Under the pieces are notes generated by a model, which saw only the letters and a program-made list of their open reading frames with translations, did not search any database and had not been told where the DNA came from. Positions 42,503 through 51,815 of a DNA stretch of 64,000 bases are shown piece by piece (the first letter of the stretch is position 1; each line of letters starts with the position of its first letter). The position numbers and the translations under genes are program-made. Source of the DNA: Solirubrobacter taibaiensis (GTDB lineage: Bacteria > Actinomycetota > Thermoleophilia > Solirubrobacterales > Solirubrobacteraceae); contig JAPDDQ010000009.1 in the NCBI GenBank assembly GCA_027587225.1, positions 62,001 through 126,000 on the forward strand. The letters are read 5' to 3'.

Positions 42503-45226
42503 AGCGAGCGCCTCCGCCAGCTGGGTGCGGCTCCGGATGCCGAGCTTGCTGTACGCGTTGCCGAGCGTGAACTCCACCGTCTTGCGCGTGACGAACAGCG
42601 TCTCGGCGATCTCGCGATTGGAGAGCCCGCGCGCCGCGTGCTCGGCCATCCGGCGCTCGCTCGGGGTGAGCGCGGCGGCGCCTTGGAGCGCGGCGCGCTT
42701 GGGCTTGCCGCCGGCCACGACGAGCTCCTCGGAGGCTCGCGCGGCGAGCGCGACCAGGTCGTGGCGCGCGGCGAGATCCCGCGCGTCGGTGAGGTGCTTG
42801 CGCGCCTCCGCGCGCTGGCCGCCCTGCCGGAGCGCGAGCCCGTACGCGAACGCCGCCTCGGCGTTGGCCCGAGCACTCGGTCCCAGATGCTGGATGGCCG
42901 TCTCTCCCTCGCCGAGCGCGGCGTAGGCCTGTGCGACGAACGTCGCGATGCCGCGGCGGGTCCCATCGGCGGCCTCGCGCTCGGCGTCCGCGCGGGCCTC
43001 GTCGGGGCGACCCGCGGCCAGCAGCGCGCGGGCACGGCGGCCGGCGTGGTGGCCCGGGACCATGCGCTGCCAGCCGAAGGCGTCGGTCACGGCGCGGATG
43101 CGGTCGAGGTCCGCGAGCGCGTCGGCGGCGCGGCTCTGGGCGAGGCGGACGTCGGCGCGCGCGTTCCAGGCGAGCGTGGCGCCCCAGCCGTGCGCGAGCT
43201 GGTCGTCCCCGGGGAACTGGGCGACGACGGCATCGGCCTCGTCGACGCGGTCGAGCAGGACGAGGGCGCGTACGAGCGCTCCCCCGGCGCCGAGCGCGAC
43301 GGTGTTGCCCATCGCGAGCGTGAACACCTCCGCGGACGCGCGCGCTTCGGCTTCTGCGACCGCGGGCGAGCCGAACGCCAAGGCCCACTCCGCGCGCAGG
43401 AAGGACACGAACGCGCCGCCGAGCCGGGTGCGGTGACGGCGAGCCGTGGCCTCGGCGTCGGCCAACGCGGCATCCACGGCGGCGGCACCGTCCGCGGCGA
43501 TCAGCGCCACCAGGACCCAGAACAGCGTCGGCCGCTCGATCGCGCGCGGCTCCGTGAACGGCCGCCCGGCCAACGCCCGCTCGGCCAGCGCGAGCACCTG
43601 CGCGGCGGACCCGTCGCCCGCGGCGGCGTCGTAGGTGCGATGGGCGAGCACGCCGCGGTTCTCGTCCAGCGCGGCCAGCGTCTCGGCCCGGCGCGGCGCG
43701 AGCCGCAGATCCATCATCAGCGAGTTCAGCAGCTGACCCGCGATGCGGTCCTGCAGCTCCCCCGCTGGGAGCCGGTCGAGCGCTCCGCGGAGCGTGGCAG
43801 CGGTGGTCTCGAGATCGTCGCCGGGGGCGACGCGAATGGCCTCGAGCGCCTGCGCGGCCACCGCGGGATCGTCCGCGCGCGCGGCCTCGTCGAGGTACTC
43901 GCGCGCGGCGGGATCGCCGGCCGTGGCCGCGGTGAGGCCCAGCTCGAGCACGAGCGCGAGCCGTGCCCCAGCGGCGGTCGCGGGGGCGAGGTCCGGCACC
44001 GCGGCGATCGCCGCGTCAGGGCCGACGGCGTCGAACTCTTCGAGCGCGCGGCGCAGGCGGCGGACAGCGGCGTCGGGCGCGCCCTCGGCGGCCGCGCGGC
44101 GGGCGGCTTCGCGGAGCGCGTCGACCGCCCACGGCTCGCCGATCGGGGACGCCGCGAGCAGGTGCAGGACGACGTCCTCCTCCGCGTCCCGGCGCTCGCG
44201 GAGCCGGCGCGCGGCGCGGTGGTGCAGAGCGTCGCGCTCGGCGGCGATCACCGGCTCGGCGACCGCGGCGCGCACGAGCGGATGGACGAAGCGCGGCGGG
44301 TCGTCCTCGACGAGCTCGAGCTCCCGCAGCGCGCGCAACGCGGGCGCGGCGTCGTCGCCCAGCAGGGAAGCGTCGCCGAGCACCGCCAGGGCGCGCGCGA
44401 CCGCGCGGGCTTCGCTGTCCAGCCGGTTCAGGCGGCGTTGCACCGACCGGGTCACCGACGACGGCACGGCCGCACGGACGGCGGCCGCGGTCACGGGCGC
44501 GCCCGCCAGCGACCGCACGAGCTCGCGCAACAACAGCGGGTTGCCGCCGGTGGTCTCGATCGCGGTCGCGACCGCGTCCTCCGGCGCCGTGTGCGCGAAG
44601 AGCCGCCGGACGCTGGTCGACGACAAGGGAGCCGGCCGCACGATGGTCGCGCCGGGCGCGTCGGTCAACGCGCCGAGCAGCTCGACCTCGGCGCCGGGCT
44701 CGTTCACGCGCGTGCCCACGCACACGAGCAGCGGCAGCTCGATCGCGCGCCGCGCCAAGAACACGAGGAACCGCAGCGAGGGCGCGTCGCACCAGTGGGC
44801 GTCGTCGACCACGAGCAGGAGCGGCGCCTCTTCCGCGAGCGCGGCGGCGAGCCAGTAGAGCCCGTGCAGCGTCGCGAACGACGCGTCGGACGCGCTCGCC
44901 GAGGCGACGGCCGCGCCCACGATCGGCGCCGCGTGCTCGGCCGCACCCGCGAGCAACCGCGCGCGGCGTGCTTCGTCGGAGCCGTGGACCTCGCGCTCGA
45001 ACAGCTGCCGCACGACGCCGAACGGGAACTCCCGCTCGAGCTCGCCCCCCACGGCCCGGAGCACGCGCACGTCGTCCACGGATGAGCGCAGCGCGCGCAA
45101 CAAGGCGGTCTTGCCCGACCCCGCGGGCCCTTCCACCAACACGGTCCCGCCGCGCCCGACCCGGGCATCGTCGACCAGCCCGCGCAGCACCGACAGCTCG
45201 TCCTCGCGCTCCAGCAGCTCCTCCAT
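42494..45226 (-). CDS. LuxR-family LAL-type ATPase regulator (copy 2)
   Basis: A 910-residue paralogue of the protein at 39325. Opening LLEREDELSVLRGLVDDARV, P-loop GPAGSGKT (33-40), Walker B LLLVVDDAHWCD, then FEREV and the shared phrase GGELEREFPFGVVRQLFER. The GerE domain is LTPSERRMAEHAARGLSNRE then FVTRKTVEFTLGNAYSKLGI, nearly identical to copy 1 in the recognition helix, so both may read the same DNA site. The middle helical repeats differ more, as expected if the sensed ligands differ. ATG 45226 is used; the longer frame to 45406 crosses the divergent giant B start. A shared 74-base spacer separates it from giant B. Confidence 0.92.
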   Translation of the reverse strand: MEELLEREDELSVLRGLVDDARVGRGGTVLVEGPAGSGKTALLRALRSSVDDVRVLRAVGGELEREFPFGVVRQLFEREVHGSDEARRARLLAGAAEHAAPIVGAAVASASASDASFATLHGLYWLAAALAEEAPLLLVVDDAHWCDAPSLRFLVFLARRAIELPLLVCVGTRVNEPGAEVELLGALTDAPGATIVRPAPLSSTSVRRLFAHTAPEDAVATAIETTGGNPLLLRELVRSLAGAPVTAAAVRAAVPSSVTRSVQRRLNRLDSEARAVARALAVLGDASLLGDDAAPALRALRELELVEDDPPRFVHPLVRAAVAEPVIAAERDALHHRAARRLRERRDAEEDVVLHLLAASPIGEPWAVDALREAARRAAAEGAPDAAVRRLRRALEEFDAVGPDAAIAAVPDLAPATAAGARLALVLELGLTAATAGDPAAREYLDEAARADDPAVAAQALEAIRVAPGDDLETTAATLRGALDRLPAGELQDRIAGQLLNSLMMDLRLAPRRAETLAALDENRGVLAHRTYDAAAGDGSAAQVLALAERALAGRPFTEPRAIERPTLFWVLVALIAADGAAAVDAALADAEATARRHRTRLGGAFVSFLRAEWALAFGSPAVAEAEARASAEVFTLAMGNTVALGAGGALVRALVLLDRVDEADAVVAQFPGDDQLAHGWGATLAWNARADVRLAQSRAADALADLDRIRAVTDAFGWQRMVPGHHAGRRARALLAAGRPDEARADAEREAADGTRRGIATFVAQAYAALGEGETAIQHLGPSARANAEAAFAYGLALRQGGQRAEARKHLTDARDLAARHDLVALAARASEELVVAGGKPKRAALQGAAALTPSERRMAEHAARGLSNREIAETLFVTRKTVEFTLGNAYSKLGIRSRTQLAEALALG

Positions 45227-45246
45227 GAGCAGCAAAACTCTATTCA

Positions 45247-45264
45247 GGGGACAACCCTGGGGCA
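45247..45264. promoter_or_regulatory. GGGG-N2-AACCCTGGGG element between LAL2 and giant B
   Basis: The plus strand reads GGGGACAACCCTGGGGCA; 14 of 18 bases match the element at 42483-42500 (opposite strand). It lies 20 bases upstream of the LAL2 start and 35 bases upstream of the giant B start, so it could control both divergent genes. A TAGAGT hexamer 10 bases before the LAL2 ATG may be its -10. Confidence 0.5.
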
Positions 45265-45299
45265 CCCCGGTAGGCGCGAAAAGAGACAGTCGAGGAGCG

Positions 45300-48200
45300 A
45301 TGACCCGACTCCGCCTTCTCCTCCTCGTCCTGATCCTCGTCCTTGCCGGTGGCCTCGTGACCACGGCCTGGGGCGACTCCGCCGCGACCATCGTCGTCGA
45401 CGCCACCGGCGATCAACCAGACAGCGCCTCCGGCGACGGCGTCTGTGCCACCGAGCAGGGCGGCTGCACCTTGCGTGCCGCGATCCAGACGGCCAACGCC
45501 GGCACCGGTGCAGACCGGATCGAGTTCGTGGTGGACCGGATCAGGCCGAACGCCGCCCTGCCCTCGCTGCGGACCGCGATCACGATCGACGGTGGCGGCG
45601 AGGTGGAGCTCGACGGCTCGCTGCTCGGCGCCCAGACGCCGCCCAACGACGGCTATCAGTACGTGCTGGCGCCGCACGGTCTGGAGGTCCGCGGCCAGGA
45701 CATCACGGTCAGCGGGATGATCATCCATTCGTTCCCGGGCGCCCAGATCGACCTCGATGGCGGCTCGAGCGCGATCACCGTGGAGGACAACTGGCTCGGC
45801 GTCGACCGCACGGGCAAGCTCGACCGGGGCGCCTTCCACGACAACAACACCGCGACGGCGGGCGTCTCCGTCCGCGACAGCGCGGGCGTGAAGATCGAGG
45901 GCAACGTGATCTCGGGCCTCGAGATCGGCGTGCTCGTGACCAACGGCGCCAACGGCGTCGCGGTGCTCGACAACCGTATCGGCCTCACCGCGGACGGCAA
46001 GGCGCCGCTCGCCAACGACGAGTCCGGCATCGAGGTCGACGGCAACCCGAACCTGTCGGCACCGCTCCCGCGCGTCGTCCTGATCGACAACAACAAGGTC
46101 GCCGCGACGGGCCGCGCCGGCCACGACGACCTGGGCTTCGGCATCTACGCCGACCGCGCGGTCCGCGTCGACATCCTTCGCAACCAGATCGGCTTCGACG
46201 CCGCGGGTGAGCGCGTGAAGGGCTTCGGCGTGACCGGCGAGGGCATCTTCGCCTCCGATCTCACCGAGTCGACGATCGGCGGCGTGAACAACACGACGCT
46301 CGTGAACCTGGGCAACGTGATCGCCGCGAGCGGCAGCGACGGCATCTACGCCCGCGGCGCCATCGACGGGCTGAAGATCCGTGCGAACGTCGTCGGCCTC
46401 ACGCAGGACGGCAACGACCACTACGACGTGGACGGCGAGCCGACGGGCAACCTCGCCGCCGGCATCCGCGTCGACGGCATCACCCGCGAGGGCAAGGCCT
46501 CGCTGGCGGAGGACGTCAGGATCGGCGGCCCCGGCGACCAGGGCAACGTCGTCGGTTGGAACGCCAAGCGCGGCATCCAGGTGACCGGCCACCTCGTCGC
46601 GCCGCTGGTCGAGGGCAACCAGGTCGGCGTCGCCCGCGACGGCAGCGGCGCGCCGAACGGCGAGGCCGGCGTCCAGATCGGACGGCTGGCCGGCATGGTC
46701 CCGGAGGGCCCGGTCGTGCGCGGCAACACGCTCGCCAAGCAGGCCATCGGCCTCTCCCTCTCCTACGCGCCCGGCGCCGACATCGCCAAGAACGTCGTGA
46801 CCGGCAACAGCGTGGGGCTCGTCGTCAGCGAGGCGCCGGCGGCGCACCTGCGCGAGAACGAGGTCGCCGACCACAACAACACCGGCATCCTCGTCACCGG
46901 CCCGGCGTCGACCGAGGCGGAGATCACCAACAACACGCTCACCGAGAACGCGACGGGCATCGCGGTGCGCGCACTGGTCGATGACGGCGTCGACCTCGGC
47001 GGCCCGCCCGCGCCGGCCATCACGGGCAACGAGATCCGCGGCGGCACGAGCGGCGTGCTCGTGCTCGGCGCGCCCAAGACCAAGCTCGCGAAGAACCTGA
47101 TCGAGGCCGGGGACTACGGCGTCACGATCACCGGGGACAGCGACGAGACCGTCGTCACCGGCAATGCCGTCAAGGCCGAGACGTTCGCGGTGCACACCGA
47201 CTCGAAGCGGGTGGTCGTCGGCGTCGAGGGCGACGACGTCCCGCGCCACTGCACGCTCCCGCTGAGCTGCAACGACCTGGAGGCCGAGGTCGGTGTGGCC
47301 GTGCCCGGCGGCACCGCGACCGTCCGCGGCAACACGTTCCATGCCACCGAGCAGATGGTCGACGTGGGGGAGTCCGGCCCGGACACGCTCGTGTGGGGCA
47401 AGACGGTCAACCGCCCGACCGTGATCCAGCACACCAACAGCCGCTTCAGCGGGCTGCAGCTGGTGTCCGGCATGGTCGAGTCCTCGCAGCCGGCTGACCT
47501 CGTCGTCGACATCTACGCGCAGCCGCAGCCGGGTCCGCTGGGCAGCGACGCGCGCATGATCGCCACCACCACGCCGGACAGCCACGGCCGCTTCTCCGTG
47601 CTGGCCGCGGCCGAGCAGAAGGGCTGGTACTTCACGGCCCAGGTCACCGGCCCGCGCGGCACCACTTCCGAGCTCGGCAACGCGTGCGGGGACCGTGTGC
47701 CGGACGCGCGTGGCGACAGCGACGACGACGGCATCTGCGACGAGTTCGAGCTCGTCGGCGTGGACTACGACGGCGACAGCGAACTGGACTTCCGCACGCA
47801 GGCGACGGTCGGCGTGCGTGACCTGCTGGTGGAGATCGACGCGGTCGATGCGCCCGGCACGCTGCGCACCTACGGGACGCTGTCCCGCATGCAGGACGCG
47901 TTCGACCACGGCGGCGTGCGGCTGCAGCTCGTCGGTGACCGCCCGGAGCTCGTGCCGAGTGGCCTGGACGCCTACGGCGCGCGCTTCGGTGAGCGCGGGG
48001 ACGCCTGCGAGGGCTTCTTCGGCACGCCCGAGGACCGCGCGGCGGAGAACTGCTGGGTGCGCTTGGCCGCCCGCGCCACGGTCGTCCGCTACGGCCTGTC
48101 GACCGCGGGCACGACGCGCACCCTCGGGCAGGACGTGTTCGAGGAGGGTGCGGCGCGCTTCGGCGACGGCGTCGTGGTCGACGAGGCCCAGGGCCACCGC

Positions 48201-51200
48201 GCGTGCGGCGGCCCGGACACGTGCCGCGAGGTGGTGCGCAACTACGAGACGATGGCCGCGCTCGGCGGGCTGCTGGGGCTCCTCGAGGGTGATGACACGC
48301 CGGACGGCTTCCCGACGCGCCTGTCGGTGATGAACTGGCCGTACGCGTCGCCGGCGCTCGGCACGCCGCTGGACTTTGCCCGCGGCGACGGTCCCGCGAT
48401 CGACGAGCAGCGCGTGTCGGACGCGGCGGGCATCGCCCTCTCGGCGAGCGCCCGTTCACGCGGTTGGACGCCCGTCGTGACCGCCAAGCGCGGTGGCGAG
48501 TGCAAGTGGGTCCGGGTCGGCACGGGCGCTTTCGACTTCGACGGCGACGGCTCGCGCACAGGCGGCCCGCGGCCGTTCGGCGTCGACGACCCGGGCGCGA
48601 GCAACTGCACCTGGGCCGGCAACGCGCACACGTCCGCCGTCGGCACCATCGACGAGTGGCAGCGCCTGACCTTCGGGATCGAGTCCGATCAGCTCGCGCA
48701 GCGGCGGTTCACCGCGCCGGTCGAGCGGACGCTCGGCGCCGCGGACCTCGACGACGACGGCATCGACGACGCTCGCGATGTGTGCCCGCTCGTCGCCGAT
48801 CCCGACCAGAAGGACACCGACGGCGACGGCTTCGGCGACGCCTGCCTGAGCTCGCTCGTCGAGTCCGACCTCGCGCTGGCGCTCGAACTGCCGGAGGAGC
48901 TCGACACCGGCGTGCCCGCGGAGGCGACGCTCACGCTGCGCAACGACTGGCCGCGTGCCGCGGGGGCCGCGAAGGTGCGCATCACGCTGCCCGATGGCAT
49001 GACGGCGGACCGCACCGAGTGGGTCGTGGACGGCGTGCCCGCGCGCGGGACGGTGGCGACGAAGATCAAGCTCACGGCCACCGCATCCGGCGAGGCTCGC
49101 GTCCGCGCCGAGGTGGTCGAGTCCGCCGGAGAAGACGCGGACTCGACCCCCGGTGGCGGGTCCACGGGCGAGGACGACCAGGCCGCGAGCGCCTTCACGG
49201 CGGTCGAGCCGCCCAAGGTCACGCTGCATCGCGCTTCGACCAACGAGGGCACGCGCACGGCGCGCACGCTGCGCTTCGTCGTCGAGCTCTCGCACCGCCC
49301 GCGGCGTGAGCTGACGCTGCCGGTGACGGTCGCCGCCGGCACCGCCGCGATCCCCGGCGATGTGGCCGCGCCGCCCGCCTCGGTCACGTTCGGGGACTGG
49401 GAGACGCGCAAGACGATCGAGCTGCGCACCGTGGCCGACGCCGTGCGCGAGGACGACGAGCGCTTCACGCTGACCGTCGGTGGCGAGACCGTGAGCGGCC
49501 TCGTCCGCGACGACGACGCCCCGCTGGCCGAGGGCGACCTCGTCCCGCTCGCGTCGCTCACCCCGGCCAAGCTCGGTGGCGTGCGGATCGCGACCGCCGT
49601 CGGTGACCGCGACGTGTACCTGACCGACGGCGTGCGCTTGGCACGGGTCGAGCACACCGCGGGCGCGCTCGCCGAGCGCGAGTGCTGGACGCTCGAGCGC
49701 GACGAGTCCGGCTGCACCGCCCTGACGATCGGCGGCCAGATGGTGCGCGGCGCCGACGTCCGCCACGTCGTGCCGTCCGCCGACGGCCGCGCGCTCTACC
49801 TCGTCACGGACTTCGTGCGCATCGGCCAGGACGCGGGCCTGATCGTGCTTGCGCGTGATCCCGCCACCGGCGCGCTGTCCTTCACCGGCTGCCTTGGCAC
49901 GTCGCTCGTGCACGTCGAAGGCGACCTCTGCGCGCCGTACACGATGCCGACGGGCGCGACCGACGCCGTGCTCACGGGTGGCAAGCTGCACGTGCTCGGC
50001 GGCGGCTGGGGCCAGGGCCAGATCCACACCGTCGCGCTCCCCGCGCTGACCGCGACCTGCGTCGGACCGGCGCAGGAGTACGACGACGGCTGCGCCGACG
50101 CCGACCTCGTCGCCACGGCCGACGTGCGCGGCGCCGCGGCCGCCGACGGCTCGCTGTGGGTCCGCACGGCCGGCTCACTCCGCCGCCTGGCCAACGGCAC
50201 CGTGGTTGAGCAGCGCGCTGCGCCCGGCCACGGCCCCGTGCTCGCGGGCGGCGAACTCGGCGGGACGACCTCGGGTGGGCCCGCCGATGCGAGCCTCGCC
50301 GTGGCCGGGGCGGGCGCCGTGCGTCGGGGCGACGGCTCGCTGCTCGCGGACCTCGACGACGTCGACGCGCTCGCCACGCGCGGCGGCGCGCTCTTCGCCG
50401 GCCTCGCCGGCGGCGGGCTCGTCGCGCTCAACGGGCGTGACCGCTGCGCCGATCCGCGGACCGACGTGCAGACCTGCGGCTCCGCGGACAAGCCCGACGG
50501 CTACAAGTCCGCGGCGGTGTCCGTCTCGGCCGACGGCACGCTCGTCGCCACCGCGGACGGCACGGCCGCGCAGCTCGCGCTGCGCGTGTCGCCGAGCGCC
50601 ACGGTCAACCGCTCGCCGGTGTGCCCCGGCGGCAGCGCCTCCACGCGCCCCAATCGGGCCGTCGCGATCCGGCTCCTGTGCGCCGACGCGGACGGCGACC
50701 CGCTCACGATCACGATCACGAACGCGCCGCAGCACGGCTCGCTGTCCACGCTCGACCAGGCCACGGGCGTCGTCGAGTACACGCCGGCGCCCGGCTTCCG
50801 TGGCCACGACAGCGTCAGCTTCACCGCCACCGACGGCACCATCACGACCATCCAGTCGACGTTCACGCTCGACGTCGCCAACACCGCTCCGACCTGCCGC
50901 GACGCCGGCACGGACGGGTTCCTGTGGGTCGACTGCACGGACGCCGAAGGTGACCCGCTCACGATTGAGCTCGTCGAAGGCCCGACCGTCGGCGCCGTCA
51001 CCCCGTTCAACGGCCTGGGCGCGCAGTGGACCCTCCCCGACACCTGGACGGGCACGGCGACGCTGAGGTTCCGCGCCACGGACGGCACCGACGTGTCCAA
51101 CGTCGCGACCGCGACCATCTGGCGGGTCGCGAAGACGGACGCGCCGCGCTGCCAGTGGCTCGGCCCGCTGCACGCGGCGCGCAAGGGCGGCGTGGACGAC

Positions 51201-51815
51201 GTGCGCCTCACGTGCGTCGATCCCGATGGCGGCAACGTCACGGTCACCGTCCTCGAGAGCCCGCTCGGCACGCTCAAGGTCTACGCCAACGGCACGCGCA
51301 TGTCGTTCACCGGCGGCGACAAGGACGGCCAGGCCGTCGCCAAGCTGCGCGCGGTCGACGACGAGGGCACCGAAGCGATCATCCCCGTCGACGTCAAGGT
51401 GTCGAGCCCGCCGGCGACCTGCCGCAAGGACTGCGCGCCGGACGCGAACGGAAACGTCACGATCGAGTACCGCTGCGACGGCGTCGTCGGCAGCCGCAAG
51501 GTCTACGAGAAGTGCACGGGCAACGCGACGATGATCGTCTGCAACAGCGCGAAGGTGTGCGAGACGCTGCCCAAGGGCACGGCCACGGCGGCGTCACTGA
51601 CCACCAAACGCGGCATGAAGCTCGCCTCGGCGAAGGTGTCGCTCAAGCCGGGCGGCAAGCTCGACATCAAGCTCAAGCTCACGCCGAAAGCGCGCAAGCT
51701 GCTCAACCAAAAGCGCAAGCTGACCGCGGTCGTGCTCGTCGACATCCAGCGCGTCGACGGACGCCGCGATCAGCTGCGCAAGGTGGTGACGCTGAAGGCG
51801 CCTAAGCGACGATGA
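45300..51815 (+). CDS. Giant secreted CSLREA/beta-helix protein with inactivated metzincin-like region (giant B)
   Basis: A 2171-residue paralogue of giant A with the same domain order. A signal peptide (1-25) precedes CTLRAAIQTANA (56-67), then a beta-helix to about 740 and the calcium-loop-like stretch DSDDDGICDEFELVGVDYDG (about 801-820). A metzincin-like region follows in which AALGGLLGLLE (986-996) stands where giant A has HELGHTLGLEH, so all three His and the catalytic Glu are gone while LSVMNWP (Met1011) is retained. TSP3-like loops, Calx-beta, propeller and Ig-like domains follow. The basic C-terminus ends TLKAPKRR. ATG 45300 has GAGGAG 3 bases upstream. Likely a structural or decoy partner of giant A; that is inference. 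Confidence 0.88.
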   Translation: MTRLRLLLLVLILVLAGGLVTTAWGDSAATIVVDATGDQPDSASGDGVCATEQGGCTLRAAIQTANAGTGADRIEFVVDRIRPNAALPSLRTAITIDGGGEVELDGSLLGAQTPPNDGYQYVLAPHGLEVRGQDITVSGMIIHSFPGAQIDLDGGSSAITVEDNWLGVDRTGKLDRGAFHDNNTATAGVSVRDSAGVKIEGNVISGLEIGVLVTNGANGVAVLDNRIGLTADGKAPLANDESGIEVDGNPNLSAPLPRVVLIDNNKVAATGRAGHDDLGFGIYADRAVRVDILRNQIGFDAAGERVKGFGVTGEGIFASDLTESTIGGVNNTTLVNLGNVIAASGSDGIYARGAIDGLKIRANVVGLTQDGNDHYDVDGEPTGNLAAGIRVDGITREGKASLAEDVRIGGPGDQGNVVGWNAKRGIQVTGHLVAPLVEGNQVGVARDGSGAPNGEAGVQIGRLAGMVPEGPVVRGNTLAKQAIGLSLSYAPGADIAKNVVTGNSVGLVVSEAPAAHLRENEVADHNNTGILVTGPASTEAEITNNTLTENATGIAVRALVDDGVDLGGPPAPAITGNEIRGGTSGVLVLGAPKTKLAKNLIEAGDYGVTITGDSDETVVTGNAVKAETFAVHTDSKRVVVGVEGDDVPRHCTLPLSCNDLEAEVGVAVPGGTATVRGNTFHATEQMVDVGESGPDTLVWGKTVNRPTVIQHTNSRFSGLQLVSGMVESSQPADLVVDIYAQPQPGPLGSDARMIATTTPDSHGRFSVLAAAEQKGWYFTAQVTGPRGTTSELGNACGDRVPDARGDSDDDGICDEFELVGVDYDGDSELDFRTQATVGVRDLLVEIDAVDAPGTLRTYGTLSRMQDAFDHGGVRLQLVGDRPELVPSGLDAYGARFGERGDACEGFFGTPEDRAAENCWVRLAARATVVRYGLSTAGTTRTLGQDVFEEGAARFGDGVVVDEAQGHRACGGPDTCREVVRNYETMAALGGLLGLLEGDDTPDGFPTRLSVMNWPYASPALGTPLDFARGDGPAIDEQRVSDAAGIALSASARSRGWTPVVTAKRGGECKWVRVGTGAFDFDGDGSRTGGPRPFGVDDPGASNCTWAGNAHTSAVGTIDEWQRLTFGIESDQLAQRRFTAPVERTLGAADLDDDGIDDARDVCPLVADPDQKDTDGDGFGDACLSSLVESDLALALELPEELDTGVPAEATLTLRNDWPRAAGAAKVRITLPDGMTADRTEWVVDGVPARGTVATKIKLTATASGEARVRAEVVESAGEDADSTPGGGSTGEDDQAASAFTAVEPPKVTLHRASTNEGTRTARTLRFVVELSHRPRRELTLPVTVAAGTAAIPGDVAAPPASVTFGDWETRKTIELRTVADAVREDDERFTLTVGGETVSGLVRDDDAPLAEGDLVPLASLTPAKLGGVRIATAVGDRDVYLTDGVRLARVEHTAGALAERECWTLERDESGCTALTIGGQMVRGADVRHVVPSADGRALYLVTDFVRIGQDAGLIVLARDPATGALSFTGCLGTSLVHVEGDLCAPYTMPTGATDAVLTGGKLHVLGGGWGQGQIHTVALPALTATCVGPAQEYDDGCADADLVATADVRGAAAADGSLWVRTAGSLRRLANGTVVEQRAAPGHGPVLAGGELGGTTSGGPADASLAVAGAGAVRRGDGSLLADLDDVDALATRGGALFAGLAGGGLVALNGRDRCADPRTDVQTCGSADKPDGYKSAAVSVSADGTLVATADGTAAQLALRVSPSATVNRSPVCPGGSASTRPNRAVAIRLLCADADGDPLTITITNAPQHGSLSTLDQATGVVEYTPAPGFRGHDSVSFTATDGTITTIQSTFTLDVANTAPTCRDAGTDGFLWVDCTDAEGDPLTIELVEGPTVGAVTPFNGLGAQWTLPDTWTGTATLRFRATDGTDVSNVATATIWRVAKTDAPRCQWLGPLHAARKGGVDDVRLTCVDPDGGNVTVTVLESPLGTLKVYANGTRMSFTGGDKDGQAVAKLRAVDDEGTEAIIPVDVKVSSPPATCRKDCAPDANGNVTIEYRCDGVVGSRKVYEKCTGNATMIVCNSAKVCETLPKGTATAASLTTKRGMKLASAKVSLKPGGKLDIKLKLTPKARKLLNQKRKLTAVVLVDIQRVDGRRDQLRKVVTLKAPKRR

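Noticed and set aside
40588..45085. 660- and 890-codon open frames antisense to the two LAL genes
   Set aside because: They look alike only because the LAL genes on the other strand are paralogues; the sense proteins have clear P-loop and GerE motifs.
45240..48197. 985-codon open frame antisense to giant B
   Set aside because: Its composition is Arg/Ala/Asp/Val-rich without hydrophobic core or motifs, it starts inside another gene, and its length is explained by the strong third-position GC bias of the sense gene.
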